A stretch of 64,000 bases of DNA from Moorena sp. SIO3I8 (GTDB lineage: Bacteria; Cyanobacteriota; Cyanobacteriia; Cyanobacteriales; Coleofasciculaceae): the NCBI RefSeq assembly GCF_010692325.1, contig NZ_JAAHHW010000022.1, positions 1 through 64,000 on the forward strand, read 5' to 3'. Numbering within the stretch: position 1 is the first letter of the stretch; each line of letters opens with the position of its first letter. The translations under genes and the position numbers were made by a program. Below, piece after piece: positions 46,320 to 56,126 of the stretch. The notes under the pieces are model-generated. The model was not told the DNA's origin. It did not search any database and worked only from the letters and a program-made list of their open reading frames with translations.

Positions 46320-46508
46320 TTGTCAAAAGATGTGTCAGAAGAAAAACAAGTTAGCTACAAACTATTTTTGCCTGAATCCTTACGGGCAAAATTCAAATCT
46401 ATGTGCGCTCTCAAGGGAGTCACCATGAATCATATCTTATTGGAGTTAATCGAAGAATGGATAGAGGAAAATAAACCTGCTTCATCCCCTAAGCAGAAAA
46501 AGAGTTAA
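46320..46508 (+). CDS. Small ribbon-helix-helix-like DNA-binding protein
   Basis: A 62-residue protein starting at a TTG that follows GGGAGG with 6 bases between. The pattern VSYKLFLPESLRAKFKSMCALKGVTMNHILLELIEEWIEEN fits a ribbon-helix-helix: one beta strand, then two helices with a turn at KGVTM, as in CopG/ParG proteins. Such proteins repress their own operon or act as antitoxins. The genes downstream on the same strand (71-aa protein, Rad50-like ATPase, nuclease) could be its targets, but spacers of about 270 and 190 bp separate them. Confidence 0.65.
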   Translation: MSKDVSEEKQVSYKLFLPESLRAKFKSMCALKGVTMNHILLELIEEWIEENKPASSPKQKKS

Positions 46509-46629
46509 TCGGCTGATATAGCTTGAATAGTGCTGAATGCGGAATGGTAAAAGCTAATTGCTGAGTTATTTGTAACCAGCTCATAGTCTATTATCAGAGG
46601 GCTGCTCTTCCTGAGGGTCATACCCTAAG

Positions 46630-46770
46630 CATATGCGCTACGCGCACGGGTGCGCGTTCAGCTATCAGCCTATGGGCGTAGCGCATATGGTTACAGGAAT
46701 AATTAATGCGATTGGCCGTAGGCCACGCTACGCGATGCTCGGTACGAGCCGCTACGCGAACGCTAATAAA
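46630..46770. repeat. Nested hairpins and dispersed repeats
   Basis: CATATGCGCTACGC (46630-46643) pairs with GCGTAGCGCATATG (46676-46689). The competing hairpin CGCGCAC-GG-GTGCGCG lies inside (46641-46656). Two inverted copies of the dispersed repeat follow (GGCCGTAGGCCACGCTACGCG and GCTCGGTACGAGCCGCTACGCGAACGC split over 46713-46762), ending 17 bp before the next gene. Confidence 0.75.
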
Positions 46771-46778
46771 AGACAATA

Positions 46779-46994
46779 ATGAAAGACGATTCTAAATTAT
46801 TTGAAGAACTGAAGAATCAAGCCATTGATTCAGACCATGAGCAAGGGTTGACAGCCCTTGGTGAAGAATTGCTCAAAGAGTTTGATAGCGGTTCATCACA
46901 AGCGGTCACTGATATGGCTCGTTATCGGTTGGAAAAACATCGAAGTGCTTACAAAAAAGCCTACACAAAACTGATGGCTACCATTGGTATATAG
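46779..46994 (+). CDS. Small hypothetical protein, 71 aa
   Basis: A 71-residue, highly charged, all-helical protein (DDSKLFEELKNQAIDSDHEQG ... ALGEELLKEFDSG ... DMARYRLEKHRSAYKKAYTKLM). I cannot assign a family. There is no strong ribosome binding site, and dispersed repeats occupy its promoter region. It lies 190 bp before the Rad50-like ATPase and may be a partner or regulator of that module. Confidence 0.55.
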   Translation: MKDDSKLFEELKNQAIDSDHEQGLTALGEELLKEFDSGSSQAVTDMARYRLEKHRSAYKKAYTKLMATIGI

Positions 46995-47185
46995 CATTTA
47001 CATTTGAGTTGTGAACATACTCGCGCTTGGGAAAGGCAAGAGGAACCCACCCCTAACCCCTCCCAGGAGGGGAAGGCAAGAGGCAATAGTTAATCAATCA
47101 TTGTATAGGAATTTTTGGGAATATAAAAAACTGTAATATAAGATATTTTAACAATTCCTTTGTCAAGGCTATATGAAGAGTGTCT

Positions 47186-49342
47186 ATGGAAAACTATCGA
47201 CTGGTATCAGTCAAAATCAAGGGGTTTCGAGGCTTTCCTGAACAAGCCGGAGAACGGGAATTTCGGTTTGATCAAGCTTGCACATTAATTGTAGGAGCTC
47301 AGGGGGGAGGCAAAAGTAGTACCCTGAATGCCATTGAGTGGTGCCTATTTGGCAAAGATGTCGCTAATAAAAGTGCTACTAAAATTGAAGAGCGCAAGAA
47401 TTGGTTAGTGAAAAATCAATCCTCAAGGGAGACTACTGTCGAAGTTATCTTTGAAGGGAATGAGGAAATCCTAAAGGTATATCGGAGTGACCGCAAACGT
47501 CGTGGTAATCCCAAGTTTTACTATCAGATTAATAATGGTTTGTGTCATGAAGATGAAGCTGATTTGCGGGTGCTACTGGGTGTAGAATTGTCTGACTACA
47601 TGAGTTGTGTGTACCTACATCAAGAAACTATCAGTGCGCTACTGATTCAGGAACCAAAAGAGCGCAAAAATGCTCTGGATCGCCTCATGGGTTTGACGGA
47701 TTGGCGCAATCTATTGGATGGAATTAAGCGAGCTAAAGCCCAGGAAGAGTTTAAGAAAGTTGATCAAGAGTTTAGTCAGATTATCAGCAAAATTGAGACG
47801 GCAAAAGCGATTAAGGAAAATGACTTAGGTCTAGCAGAAGAAGAAGCTATCTTTCATGATATTCCCCTGAGCAAACTATCCCTCAATGGAGCAAAAGCTA
47901 TTTGCCAAGGGGTTGAAAATGCAGTTGAAAATTTTGCCAAAGACTATGGATTGCTGGTGCCCTCTTTACCAAGATACCAAACTACTGATGATTTGGAACG
48001 ATTTGTAGATGGTGGCAAGGAGGCGATTAAGCAATTACGTAATGCGCAGCCCGACTGGGAACGGCAGAAAGAATTGCTGAATCAACAAAGTGAATTAAAT
48101 CGTTTGAAAGCTAATGTTGAGACCAAGGTTATGGAACTCAACCAAAAAGAAAACGAAATTCACCAACTGGAAGCTCAATACGGCATGCTACCAGAAATTT
48201 TGGCAAAAAAAAATAAAATTGAACAAGAAGAGTTACCGGCAAAGCAAGGGAGTCTAAACACTATCAACAATCGTGCCGGTATCATTATCGAAACCCTGAA
48301 ATTTCTGAAGTCAGTACAGGAAGATCAAGCACAAAATTGTCCCGTTTGCTCCACACCAATTAATCCAGTTCAGTTGCATCAGGAATTAGAATCCTGGCAG
48401 CAAGACATGAAGTTACAGCTAAAACCGATTCAGAAGGAGATTCGGGAATTAGAAATAGCAGTAGAGGAGTTCCAGAGACTGATTAAAACCTTGGAGCGGT
48501 TGCAACGGGAAGGATTAGATAAGCATAAGGGATTACAACAAGCAAAAAATGCGATCGCAGTAGCTTTAGAAACAGAAATTAATGACTCTGGTCACGCTCT
48601 GGCTCTGCTCAATCAAGCCATTACTGACGTAGATCAGGAATTAGGTAGGATTCGTACCGCAGTTGAGCAAAGTAATCAGCGTATCGATAGCATTGATCAA
48701 GACTTAGAAAACATTAAACGGATTATTACTGTCCTTCGTTATCGCCAAGAGGTGGATAATTTGTTTGCGATTCAAGATTGCCCTGAATATAAAGAGGTTG
48801 AAGGAGCAAAAGCTGACTTGGAAGCCTTCTGTGACCGATTGTTAACTATTGGTGAAGCCGTGCAGGAAGTGCTAGGAAACTCAGCTAAAGAAAAAATCGA
48901 TGCTACTAGAGCAGCAATTTCTAGTATCTATCGTCAGCTGGCTCATCGAAGTGACTTTCCAGATATTGAGATTGACCCAGACAAATATGAAGTGATGGCG
49001 GTGGGATATGGAGAGTCAGAAGTTGCATTACGACTGTTGAACAAGGGTGATATTAATTGTGCTGCTTTGAGTATATTTCTAGCCCTAGCCACCTCAGAGC
49101 AATTGACTCATAATATTGGTTTCATGGTGCTAGATGACCCGTCGCAAAATCTAGACCCAGTCCATAAAGAACGGTTGGCTGAGGTGTTGGATCAGGTATT
49201 GGATAAAAAACAATTGATTATTGCCACTTCAGAAGATGATTTCGTCGAGCAGCTGAGTTTCAAGCTAACTAAGCCCAACCAACTCTACCGATTGGGACAG
49301 TGGACACCAACTCGTGGACCAACTATCGAGGGTAATGGGTAA
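47186..49342 (+). CDS. Rad50/SbcC-like zinc-hook ATPase
   Basis: A 718-residue SMC-type ATPase. Walker A is VGAQGGGKSS (near residue 38), with IEWCLFG after it. Long coiled coils (about 160-380 and 410-520) flank a zinc-hook CPVC (near residue 390) typical of Rad50. The C-terminal lobe has LLNKGDINCAALSIFLALA in the signature position, unusual compared with LSGGQ, and Walker B FMVLDDPSQNLD. The ATG at 47186 follows GAAGAG; a GTG two codons upstream is possible. No Mre11-type partner is present. Instead a PD-(D/E)XK protein follows after 132 bp on the same strand, suggesting an ATPase-nuclease pair. Confidence 0.8.
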   Translation: MENYRLVSVKIKGFRGFPEQAGEREFRFDQACTLIVGAQGGGKSSTLNAIEWCLFGKDVANKSATKIEERKNWLVKNQSSRETTVEVIFEGNEEILKVYRSDRKRRGNPKFYYQINNGLCHEDEADLRVLLGVELSDYMSCVYLHQETISALLIQEPKERKNALDRLMGLTDWRNLLDGIKRAKAQEEFKKVDQEFSQIISKIETAKAIKENDLGLAEEEAIFHDIPLSKLSLNGAKAICQGVENAVENFAKDYGLLVPSLPRYQTTDDLERFVDGGKEAIKQLRNAQPDWERQKELLNQQSELNRLKANVETKVMELNQKENEIHQLEAQYGMLPEILAKKNKIEQEELPAKQGSLNTINNRAGIIIETLKFLKSVQEDQAQNCPVCSTPINPVQLHQELESWQQDMKLQLKPIQKEIRELEIAVEEFQRLIKTLERLQREGLDKHKGLQQAKNAIAVALETEINDSGHALALLNQAITDVDQELGRIRTAVEQSNQRIDSIDQDLENIKRIITVLRYRQEVDNLFAIQDCPEYKEVEGAKADLEAFCDRLLTIGEAVQEVLGNSAKEKIDATRAAISSIYRQLAHRSDFPDIEIDPDKYEVMAVGYGESEVALRLLNKGDINCAALSIFLALATSEQLTHNIGFMVLDDPSQNLDPVHKERLAEVLDQVLDKKQLIIATSEDDFVEQLSFKLTKPNQLYRLGQWTPTRGPTIEGNG

Positions 49343-49351
49343 CTGAATGTA

Positions 49352-49474
49352 GAATTAAGAATTAAGAATTGAGAATTGAGAATTGAGAATTGAGAATTGA
49401 GAATTAACCATTCTTCATTCTTCATTCTTCATTCTTCATTCTTCATTCTTCATTCTTCATTCTTCATTCTGCAT
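49352..49474 (+). repeat. Two back-to-back heptamer arrays before the nuclease gene
   Basis: About seven copies of GAATTAA/GAATTGA (about 49352-49404) are followed by about nine copies of CATTCTT (about 49408-49470). The two arrays are partly complementary (five of seven positions per unit), so the transcript could fold into a long imperfect hairpin. The array ends a few bases before the ATG of the next gene. Confidence 0.85.
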
Positions 49475-50071
49475 ATGGATGCATCAACATTAAACCATTT
49501 AAGCAGCATTAAAAAACACCTGAATAGTCGGTCTAGAAAGGACAATGGCTTTGGCAAAACTTGTCAAATTTTCCTAGCGATTACCTTCTGTCGCTTGGGT
49601 TTTCAGGTAGAAAACTATTCCTCTCAAGGTGTAGATATCGATAGTTGGAATCACTCCTACTTTCCTAATATTTCCATTGAAGTGAAGACTACCACCAAAC
49701 ATACGGTGACACTAGGACAGAAGGATGTGGATGGTTTGAAGAAAAAAGCGAGAGAAGGATATGAACCTATCTTTGCGGTTTTGAGATTAGAGTTATTGTC
49801 AAGTTGGATTATCGCTAAAGCCAAGGGAATTAAGGCAGGTAATCATCCTTTAGGGAGACTACAAACCTCAGTAAGGGCAATGCCCGAATTGCAAGATCAG
49901 GTGAATCAGATATTCTCTAGGGTTGTCAATGACTATGGCGCTATAGTATCAAGTATTCCGACTGAGGAAGTTCTCACGTACTTGGATAAGTGTTTGGATA
50001 GGGAAAAACTAAAAGTATTGCCAAAAGGAAGTGTTATGGGACTGCCTGCAGGGCATAGGTTTCAGGGTTAG
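49475..50071 (+). CDS. PD-(D/E)XK nuclease-like protein
   Basis: A 198-residue protein. The core reads GKTCQIFLAITFCRLGFQVENY (helix with charged end), then GVDIDSW and, after ten residues, ISIEVKTTTKH, giving the D ... E-x-K catalytic pattern of restriction-type nucleases, with a Q-K-D-V-D-G-L-K-K-K helix after it. The start is the ATG immediately after the heptamer array; the frame extends upstream but would translate the CATTCTT repeat as (F/I)LHSSF. No normal ribosome binding site is present, so translation may depend on the array or on coupling to the ATPase 132 bp upstream. Confidence 0.68.
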   Translation: MDASTLNHLSSIKKHLNSRSRKDNGFGKTCQIFLAITFCRLGFQVENYSSQGVDIDSWNHSYFPNISIEVKTTTKHTVTLGQKDVDGLKKKAREGYEPIFAVLRLELLSSWIIAKAKGIKAGNHPLGRLQTSVRAMPELQDQVNQIFSRVVNDYGAIVSSIPTEEVLTYLDKCLDREKLKVLPKGSVMGLPAGHRFQG

Positions 50072-50168
50072 GGTGTGTTTTTTGCCCTAAGCATTCAGCT
50101 GATAGCTGATCGCTAATAGTTGAATCCTTAGGGTTGCAGCACACCATAGCCTTCAACCTTTCTCAACT

Positions 50169-52808
50169 TCAATTAGACTCACTAATAGACTCACTGAGCA
50201 ACAACTGAGCAGGCAATCGCTGAAAGGAAAGCCGTTCATTGTTCACATCTACAAAGATAGTGTCCCCATCATTAAATTCACTCCTGAGAATTCCCTTAGC
50301 AATAGGAGTTTCCAACTCCCGCTGAATAGCTCGCTTCAGGGGTCGTGCTCCAAACACTGGGTCATACCCTAATTCTGCCAAAAAGTCAAGAGCTGCATCG
50401 GAAAGTTTTAGAGACATCTTCCGCTCTGCTAACCGTTGCTCTAAGCGCAGGGTTTGCAGCTGGACAATATTGCGCAACTGATGTTTTTGCAAGGTATGGA
50501 AAATAATCACCTCATCAATCCGATTGAGGAATTCAGGACGGAAACTAGAGCGCATCGCTTCCATGACCCGACTCCGCATTTCCTCATACTTGGAGTCATC
50601 CCCAGCTACATCCAGAATATACTGGGAGCCAATATTGCTGGTCATGATAATAACGCTATTCTTGAAATCTACGGTATGCCCTTGAGCATCAGTAACTCGA
50701 CCATCATCAAGGATTTGCAGCATGACATTAAAGACATCCGGGTGTGCTTTTTCGATTTCGTCAAATAGAATTACCGCATAGGGACGTCTACGGATGGCTT
50801 CGGTTAACTGACCTCCTTCTTCGTAACCCACATAGCCTGGAGGAGCACCAATCAGTCGGGAAACGGTGTGCTTGTCCATATACTCAGACATATCGATGCG
50901 CACCATAGCCTCTTCGGTGTCAAACAGATAGGCTGCTAAGGCTTTTGCCAATTCTGTCTTACCCACACCGGTAGGACCGAGGAAAATAAAGCTAGCGGTG
51001 GGACGATTGGGATCAGCTAATCCCGCACGCGATCGCTGAATAGCATCGGCAACAGCAGTAACGGCTTCCTCTTGGCCAATCACCCGCTTGTGTAGTTCTT
51101 CTTCCAGGTGCAGTAGCTTCTCTTTCTGAGACTCGACCAGCTTACTAATGGGAATTCCAGTCCACTTAGAGATAATTTCCGCAATGTCAGCTTCTGTAAC
51201 TTCTTCCCGCAGCAGGGATTTACTACTGGTTTGGTTCTCGGCTAGCTGTTGCTCAACGGTTTCCAAGGATTTTTGCAACTCGGCTAACTTGCCGTATTTT
51301 AACTTAGCGGCTCGGTTGAGGTCATAATCTCGTTCTGCTTGTTGAATTTCTACATTAACTCGATCAATCTCTTCCTTAATCCCCTGAATCCGGTCAATCA
51401 CATCTTTTTCTGATTGCCACTGGGCATTCAAAGTACGCTGTTCTTCTTTTAGATCAGCCAGTTCTTTTTCTAGTCTTTCGAGCCTTTCGATGGAGGCGAG
51501 ATCAGTTTCTTTTTGTAAAGACAACCGTTCCATTTCCAGCTGGATAATTTTGCGGTCAATTTCATCAAGTTCTTCTGGCTTGGAAGTAATTTCCATTTTT
51601 AGCCGTGCTGCCGCTTCATCCATTAAGTCAATGGCTTTGTCGGGTAAAAAGCGATCGCTAATATACCGAGTAGACAAGGTCGCTGCTGCCACTAAAGCAC
51701 TATCGGCAATTTTCACCCCATGGTGAACTTCATACCGTTCTTTGAGACCTCGTAGAATCGAGATAGTATCAGCTACACTAGGCTGGTCAACATAGACCTG
51801 CTGGAAGCGTCTTTCGAGTGCTGCATCTTTTTCAATGTACTTGCGGTACTCATCGAGAGTAGTAGCACCAATACAGCGCAATTCACCCCGTGATAACATT
51901 GGCTTGAGTAAGTTTCCGGCATCCATTGCTCCTTGAGAAGCACCAGCACCGACAACGGTATGGATTTCATCAATGAACAGGATAATTTTGCCTTGGGAAT
52001 CGGTAACTTCTTTTAGTACTGCTTTCAGGCGTTCTTCAAATTCTCCCCGAAACTTAGCCCCAGCAATCAATGCGCCCATATCCAGAGCAATCAATTGTCG
52101 GTCTTTGAGGGATTGAGGCACATCACCAGCTATAATCCGTTGTGCCAAGCCTTCAGCAATAGCAGTTTTCCCAACACCAGGTTCCCCCATCAGCACTGGG
52201 TTATTTTTAGTACGGCGCGAGAGAATTTGAATTGTGCGCCGAATTTCATCATCTCTGCCAATAACTGGGTCAAGCTTTCCCTCCCGCGCCGCCTCTGTCA
52301 GATCACGTCCATATTTTTCCAGTGCTTGGTATTTGCCCTCTGGATTTTGGTCGGTCACTTTCTGATTCCCTCGAATGTCAGCAATGGTAAGTTTAAGCCT
52401 ATTTTCATCTAGTTTAAACTTCTGGAATAATGACTTACCAAAGCGGTCATCTTTCAGATAAGCCAGGATCAGATGCTCAATCGAGATATAATCGTCTTGG
52501 TATTCTTTACGATAAGACTCTGCTCGGTCTAGCAAGCTATTCATGCTGCGTCCTAGGTAAACCGAGTCGCTATTACCAGAAACCTTAGGTTGTTTTTTGA
52601 TAAAAGATTCCGTTGCTTCCCTTACCCCTGGCACAGAGACTTCCGCTTTGTTCAGAATACTGGTAGCAAGTCCATCTTGATCCAGCATCGCCTTCATCAA
52701 GTGTTCGCTTTCGATTTGTTGTTGCCGTGCGGTTTTAGCAACATCTTGGGTGTGTGCGATCGCTTCCCAGGCTTTTTCGGTAAACTGGTTAGGGTTACTT
52801 GGTTGCAT
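50169..52808 (-). CDS. clpB: ATP-dependent disaggregase ClpB
   Basis: An 879-residue Hsp100 chaperone that works with DnaK to rescue aggregated proteins. The N-terminal Clp repeat domain (residues 1-145), first AAA+ domain (Walker [10 protein letters not shown] near 206, [12 protein letters not shown]), the coiled-coil middle domain (about 400-525), and second AAA+ domain (GPTGVGKTE near 607, [14 protein letters not shown]) are all intact. The middle domain distinguishes it from ClpC/ClpA. Monocistronic. Confidence 0.96.
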   Translation of the reverse strand: MQPSNPNQFTEKAWEAIAHTQDVAKTARQQQIESEHLMKAMLDQDGLATSILNKAEVSVPGVREATESFIKKQPKVSGNSDSVYLGRSMNSLLDRAESYRKEYQDDYISIEHLILAYLKDDRFGKSLFQKFKLDENRLKLTIADIRGNQKVTDQNPEGKYQALEKYGRDLTEAAREGKLDPVIGRDDEIRRTIQILSRRTKNNPVLMGEPGVGKTAIAEGLAQRIIAGDVPQSLKDRQLIALDMGALIAGAKFRGEFEERLKAVLKEVTDSQGKIILFIDEIHTVVGAGASQGAMDAGNLLKPMLSRGELRCIGATTLDEYRKYIEKDAALERRFQQVYVDQPSVADTISILRGLKERYEVHHGVKIADSALVAAATLSTRYISDRFLPDKAIDLMDEAAARLKMEITSKPEELDEIDRKIIQLEMERLSLQKETDLASIERLERLEKELADLKEEQRTLNAQWQSEKDVIDRIQGIKEEIDRVNVEIQQAERDYDLNRAAKLKYGKLAELQKSLETVEQQLAENQTSSKSLLREEVTEADIAEIISKWTGIPISKLVESQKEKLLHLEEELHKRVIGQEEAVTAVADAIQRSRAGLADPNRPTASFIFLGPTGVGKTELAKALAAYLFDTEEAMVRIDMSEYMDKHTVSRLIGAPPGYVGYEEGGQLTEAIRRRPYAVILFDEIEKAHPDVFNVMLQILDDGRVTDAQGHTVDFKNSVIIMTSNIGSQYILDVAGDDSKYEEMRSRVMEAMRSSFRPEFLNRIDEVIIFHTLQKHQLRNIVQLQTLRLEQRLAERKMSLKLSDAALDFLAELGYDPVFGARPLKRAIQRELETPIAKGILRSEFNDGDTIFVDVNNERLSFQRLPAQLLLSESISESN

Positions 52809-53129
52809 CTCTAATCACTCATTCCTCTAACTGTTCACAATTCTAAAAAAGCCAGTGAGATGCCATAGATCGGTCTTCACGTCTTCTGTTTGGGATATTG
52901 CCGTCCTAGTCAAGTAATACCAATTCTTAAAACTCAGCTATCAGCTGATAGCTGATGGCTTACCTTCCGGTTAATTATCAATTGGTTAATTATCAATTGG
53001 TTAATTGGCAATTTTAAATTTTCAATGTTCCATTCTCAAGTTTTTCAACAACCTTGGGAGCTATGCCGTGCCGACCTGCGGGGGTTTCCCCCACTCCCGC
53101 TTTGCATCAAGGGATTGTCTCCATTTTCT
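52809..53129. other. Intergenic, short repeats only
   Basis: A 321-bp spacer between the clpB start and the fghA end, with AGCTATCAGCTGATAGCTGA (about 52936-52955) and three tandem TTAATTATCAATTGG units (about 52970-53008). The GGGGG-rich segment ending CCCGCTTTGCAT near 53075-53105 resembles one beside the decayed hydrolase near 27856-27880. No gene is seen. Confidence 0.5.
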
Positions 53130-53981
53130 TCAATCCAACAAAGCCTCAGCATGATGGCTGATATGGTCTTTTATAAAGGTGGCGATAAAATAGTAACCAT
53201 GGTTATAGCCGACCTGGAGACGGAAAGTCAGGGGCTGATCTGCCTTTTCACAAGCTTTCTCAAACACCTCAGGGAGCAACTGCTGCTTCTCGTAAAAGGG
53301 GTCAGCGGTGCCTTGGTCAATCAAAATTGTATGGTTATAGTTGGCTGTCAGCACCAGTTCGCTGGCATCGTAAGCTCGCCATTGCTCTTGGTCTGTCCCG
53401 AGGTAATTGGTGAATGCCTTCTGACCCCAGGGGCTGCGCATGGGAGCAGCAATGGGAGCAAAAGCAGAAACGGATAGGTACTGCTTGGGATTCCTTAAAG
53501 CACAAATCAACGCACCATGACCGCCCATAGAATGACCAAATATACCTTGTTTCTCCACTTGCGCGGGAAAATTTTGGGCAATTACCTCCGGTAACTCGTG
53601 GACAACGTAGCTATACATTTGATAGTGAGCTGACCAAGGTTCAAGGGTGGCATCTACGTAAAAACCGGCACCAGACCCCAAGTCCCACTCATCGTCCTCA
53701 CCTGGAATGCCTGTATTCCGAGGGCTGGTATCTGGAGCCACCAACATCAATCCATACTTGGCTGCAAATCGCTGAGCCCCTGATTTTACCATAAAGTTCT
53801 CTTCTGTACAAGTCAGACCTGACAGGTAATATAGAACTGGAACGGATTGGACTTTCGCCTGAGGGGGTTGGTATACGGAAAACCCCATCTCGCTCCTACA
53901 AGTCTGAGAGTGATGAGTGTAAAAACCTACTGTACCGCCGAAGCAACGGTTTTCTGAGACGAGGCGAAGGTCTGTGGACAT
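53130..53981 (-). CDS. fghA: S-formylglutathione hydrolase
   Basis: A 283-residue alpha/beta hydrolase (esterase D family) that completes glutathione-dependent formaldehyde detoxification, releasing formate and glutathione. The nucleophile is in GHSMGGHGAL (near residue 149), with the Asp in IDQGTADPFY (near 226) and His in YNHGYYFIATF (near 259). VLYYLSGLTCTEENF is a strong family marker. The partner alcohol dehydrogenase is not in the window. Confidence 0.93.
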   Translation of the reverse strand: MSTDLRLVSENRCFGGTVGFYTHHSQTCRSEMGFSVYQPPQAKVQSVPVLYYLSGLTCTEENFMVKSGAQRFAAKYGLMLVAPDTSPRNTGIPGEDDEWDLGSGAGFYVDATLEPWSAHYQMYSYVVHELPEVIAQNFPAQVEKQGIFGHSMGGHGALICALRNPKQYLSVSAFAPIAAPMRSPWGQKAFTNYLGTDQEQWRAYDASELVLTANYNHTILIDQGTADPFYEKQQLLPEVFEKACEKADQPLTFRLQVGYNHGYYFIATFIKDHISHHAEALLD

Positions 53982-54121
53982 GGGGCTGGTTCAAATGGAC
54001 GTACCATGAAGGCGAATGTGGCTGTCCTGCATTTTAACGTTTCTTCAGGTGTGTTTGCCGAAGCTGCACTTAAATTTACTAAACTACCTTCTAAATAAAC
54101 AATTTTCAACTAACTTGCCTG

Positions 54122-54394
54122 ATGGAATTAATTCTTTACAGTAAACCCGGTTGTCATCTTTGTGAGGGATTGCTTGAAAAGCTAGAGATGATTGAAGGGT
54201 TAACCTTTCAACTAGAGGTTCGAGACATTACCAGTCGAGAGGATTGGTTCCAATCCTATCAGTATGAGGTGCCAGTACTATGTATTAACCACTGTAGTCA
54301 GGAAAAGCTCCTACCTCGCCCCTCTCCTCGTGCTAGCGTTGCACAATTGCAGCGAATGTTACGGAAATATTTCACTTTTTGTGAGTCAAAATAG
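54122..54394 (+). CDS. Glutaredoxin-like (DUF836) protein
   Basis: A 90-residue thioredoxin-fold protein. MELILYSKPGCHLCE has the CxxC active site (CHLC, residues 11-14), and YEVPVLCIN carries the cis-proline of the fold. Short proteins of this class belong to the glutaredoxin-like DUF836 family; the redox partner is unknown. It ends 107 bp before murE on the same strand. Confidence 0.85.
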   Translation: MELILYSKPGCHLCEGLLEKLEMIEGLTFQLEVRDITSREDWFQSYQYEVPVLCINHCSQEKLLPRPSPRASVAQLQRMLRKYFTFCESK

Positions 54395-54501
54395 GCGATA
54401 CATCAGGTTGACGGTTTGACGGTTGACGGTTTGATGGTTGACAGTTGACTGGTGGCTGTGATGATTCGGTAGATCTTATAGTGTCGTTTGGTGCGATAAA
54501 T

Positions 54502-56022
54502 ATGAAGCTAAGGGAATTATTAGCCAAAATTGCCAATAGTGTGAAAATGCCTAGCTCCGAGGGTCTTGATTTGGTCGTTACAGGCATCTGTACCAATTCC
54601 CACGCCTGCCAACCGGGGGATTTATTCATCGGGATGCCAGGCACTAGGGTAGATGGTGGAGAGTTCTGGGAAAGTGCGATCGCATCTGGGGCAGTGGCAG
54701 CGATAATTTCTCCCCAAGCGGCTGCCAAACACCCCCCCAAGGAACTTTCACCAGAAACAGGAGTTTGTGTAATTGCCGCCGATGACATGACCACCGTGTC
54801 TGCTCAAACTGCAGCAGCCTTCTACGACTACCCAGCACAGCAGCTAAGACTGATTGGAGTCACTGGTACCAATGGCAAAACTACCACTACCCATCTGATT
54901 GAATTTCTGCTCGCTCGTAGCTCTAGTCCTATCCCCACAGCACTTTTGGGTACCCTCTATGCCCGTTGGCCAGGTTTTGAGCAAACAGCAAGCTACACTA
55001 CACCATTTGCTGTTGAATTGCAACAACAGCTCCAGTTAGCGGTCAAAGCAGGTGCGCAAATGGCAGTGATGGAAGTTAGTTCACACGCCTTAGCCCAAGG
55101 TCGAATCCAGGGCTGTCCGTTTGAGGTGGCGGTGTTTACCAATCTCACCCAAGACCATTTGGACTACCACCAGAACATGGATGATTACTTCAGCGCTAAA
55201 GCTAAGCTGTTTAGTGCTGACTATCTCAAAGGTAGGGCAATTATTAATGCTGATGACTCCTATGGAGAGCGGTTAATCCAACAGTTACCAACTGAGCAAG
55301 TCTGGAGCTATAGTATCCAAAACCCATCCGCTGATTTCTGGACGAAGGACTTAAGCTATGAGCCAACAGGGGTTAGAGGAATTATGCATACTCCAGTAGG
55401 AGAGGTTAGCTTTAATTCGCCCCTAGTGGGTCAATACAATCTGTCTAACTTGCTCGCAGCAGTAGGAACAGTTTTAGAGCTGGGTTTGGATTTAGAATCA
55501 GTAGCAGCAGCCTTGGCTCAATTTCCAGGAGTGCCAGGGCGGATGGAACGGGTGCAAATTCAAGCGGAACAGGATATTAGTGTAATTGTCGATTATGCCC
55601 ACACCCCAGATAGTTTAGAAAACTTACTCAGGGCATCACGACCCTTTATTGAAGGCAAGATGATTTGTGTATTTGGCTGTGGTGGTGATCGCGATCGCAC
55701 CAAGCGTCCTAAGATGGGGAAAATAGCGGCTCAGTTAGCTGATGTTGCTGTAGTAACCTCGGATAACCCTCGCACCGAAGACCCAGAAAGCATCTTAGAT
55801 GATGTTTTAGAGGGGATTCCTAAATCAGTGGAACCAATGGTAATTTGCGATCGCGCTACCGCCATTCGGACTGCCATCTTGCAAGCCAAACCAGGGGACG
55901 GAGTCTTAATTGCTGGTAAGGGTCACGAAGATTATCAAATTCTGGGTACTGAAAAAATCCACTTCGATGACCGAGAGCAAGCCCGAGATGCTTTGATGAG
56001 TAGGCTACAGGTTATAGGTTAG
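54502..56022 (+). CDS. murE: UDP-MurNAc-tripeptide synthetase MurE
   Basis: A 506-residue Mur ligase that adds meso-diaminopimelate to UDP-MurNAc-L-Ala-D-Glu in cytoplasmic peptidoglycan synthesis. The P-loop GVTGTNGKTTT (near residue 121), EVSSHALAQGR, NLTQDHLDYH and FGCGGDRDRTKR are typical. DNPR (near 414) is the motif that selects diaminopimelate rather than lysine. The ATG at 54502 gives the family N-terminus; upstream in-frame codons come from a GTTGACGG repeat region. Confidence 0.95.
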   Translation: MKLRELLAKIANSVKMPSSEGLDLVVTGICTNSHACQPGDLFIGMPGTRVDGGEFWESAIASGAVAAIISPQAAAKHPPKELSPETGVCVIAADDMTTVSAQTAAAFYDYPAQQLRLIGVTGTNGKTTTTHLIEFLLARSSSPIPTALLGTLYARWPGFEQTASYTTPFAVELQQQLQLAVKAGAQMAVMEVSSHALAQGRIQGCPFEVAVFTNLTQDHLDYHQNMDDYFSAKAKLFSADYLKGRAIINADDSYGERLIQQLPTEQVWSYSIQNPSADFWTKDLSYEPTGVRGIMHTPVGEVSFNSPLVGQYNLSNLLAAVGTVLELGLDLESVAAALAQFPGVPGRMERVQIQAEQDISVIVDYAHTPDSLENLLRASRPFIEGKMICVFGCGGDRDRTKRPKMGKIAAQLADVAVVTSDNPRTEDPESILDDVLEGIPKSVEPMVICDRATAIRTAILQAKPGDGVLIAGKGHEDYQILGTEKIHFDDREQARDALMSRLQVIG

Positions 56023-56126
56023 CAAATTGACAGCTATTTCAGCGGGCAGGTTGTAGATTATCACATGGAAGGTCAACGTTTAAGCTTTAACCAAACCACC
56101 TTTAACGAAACCACCTCTAACCATAA

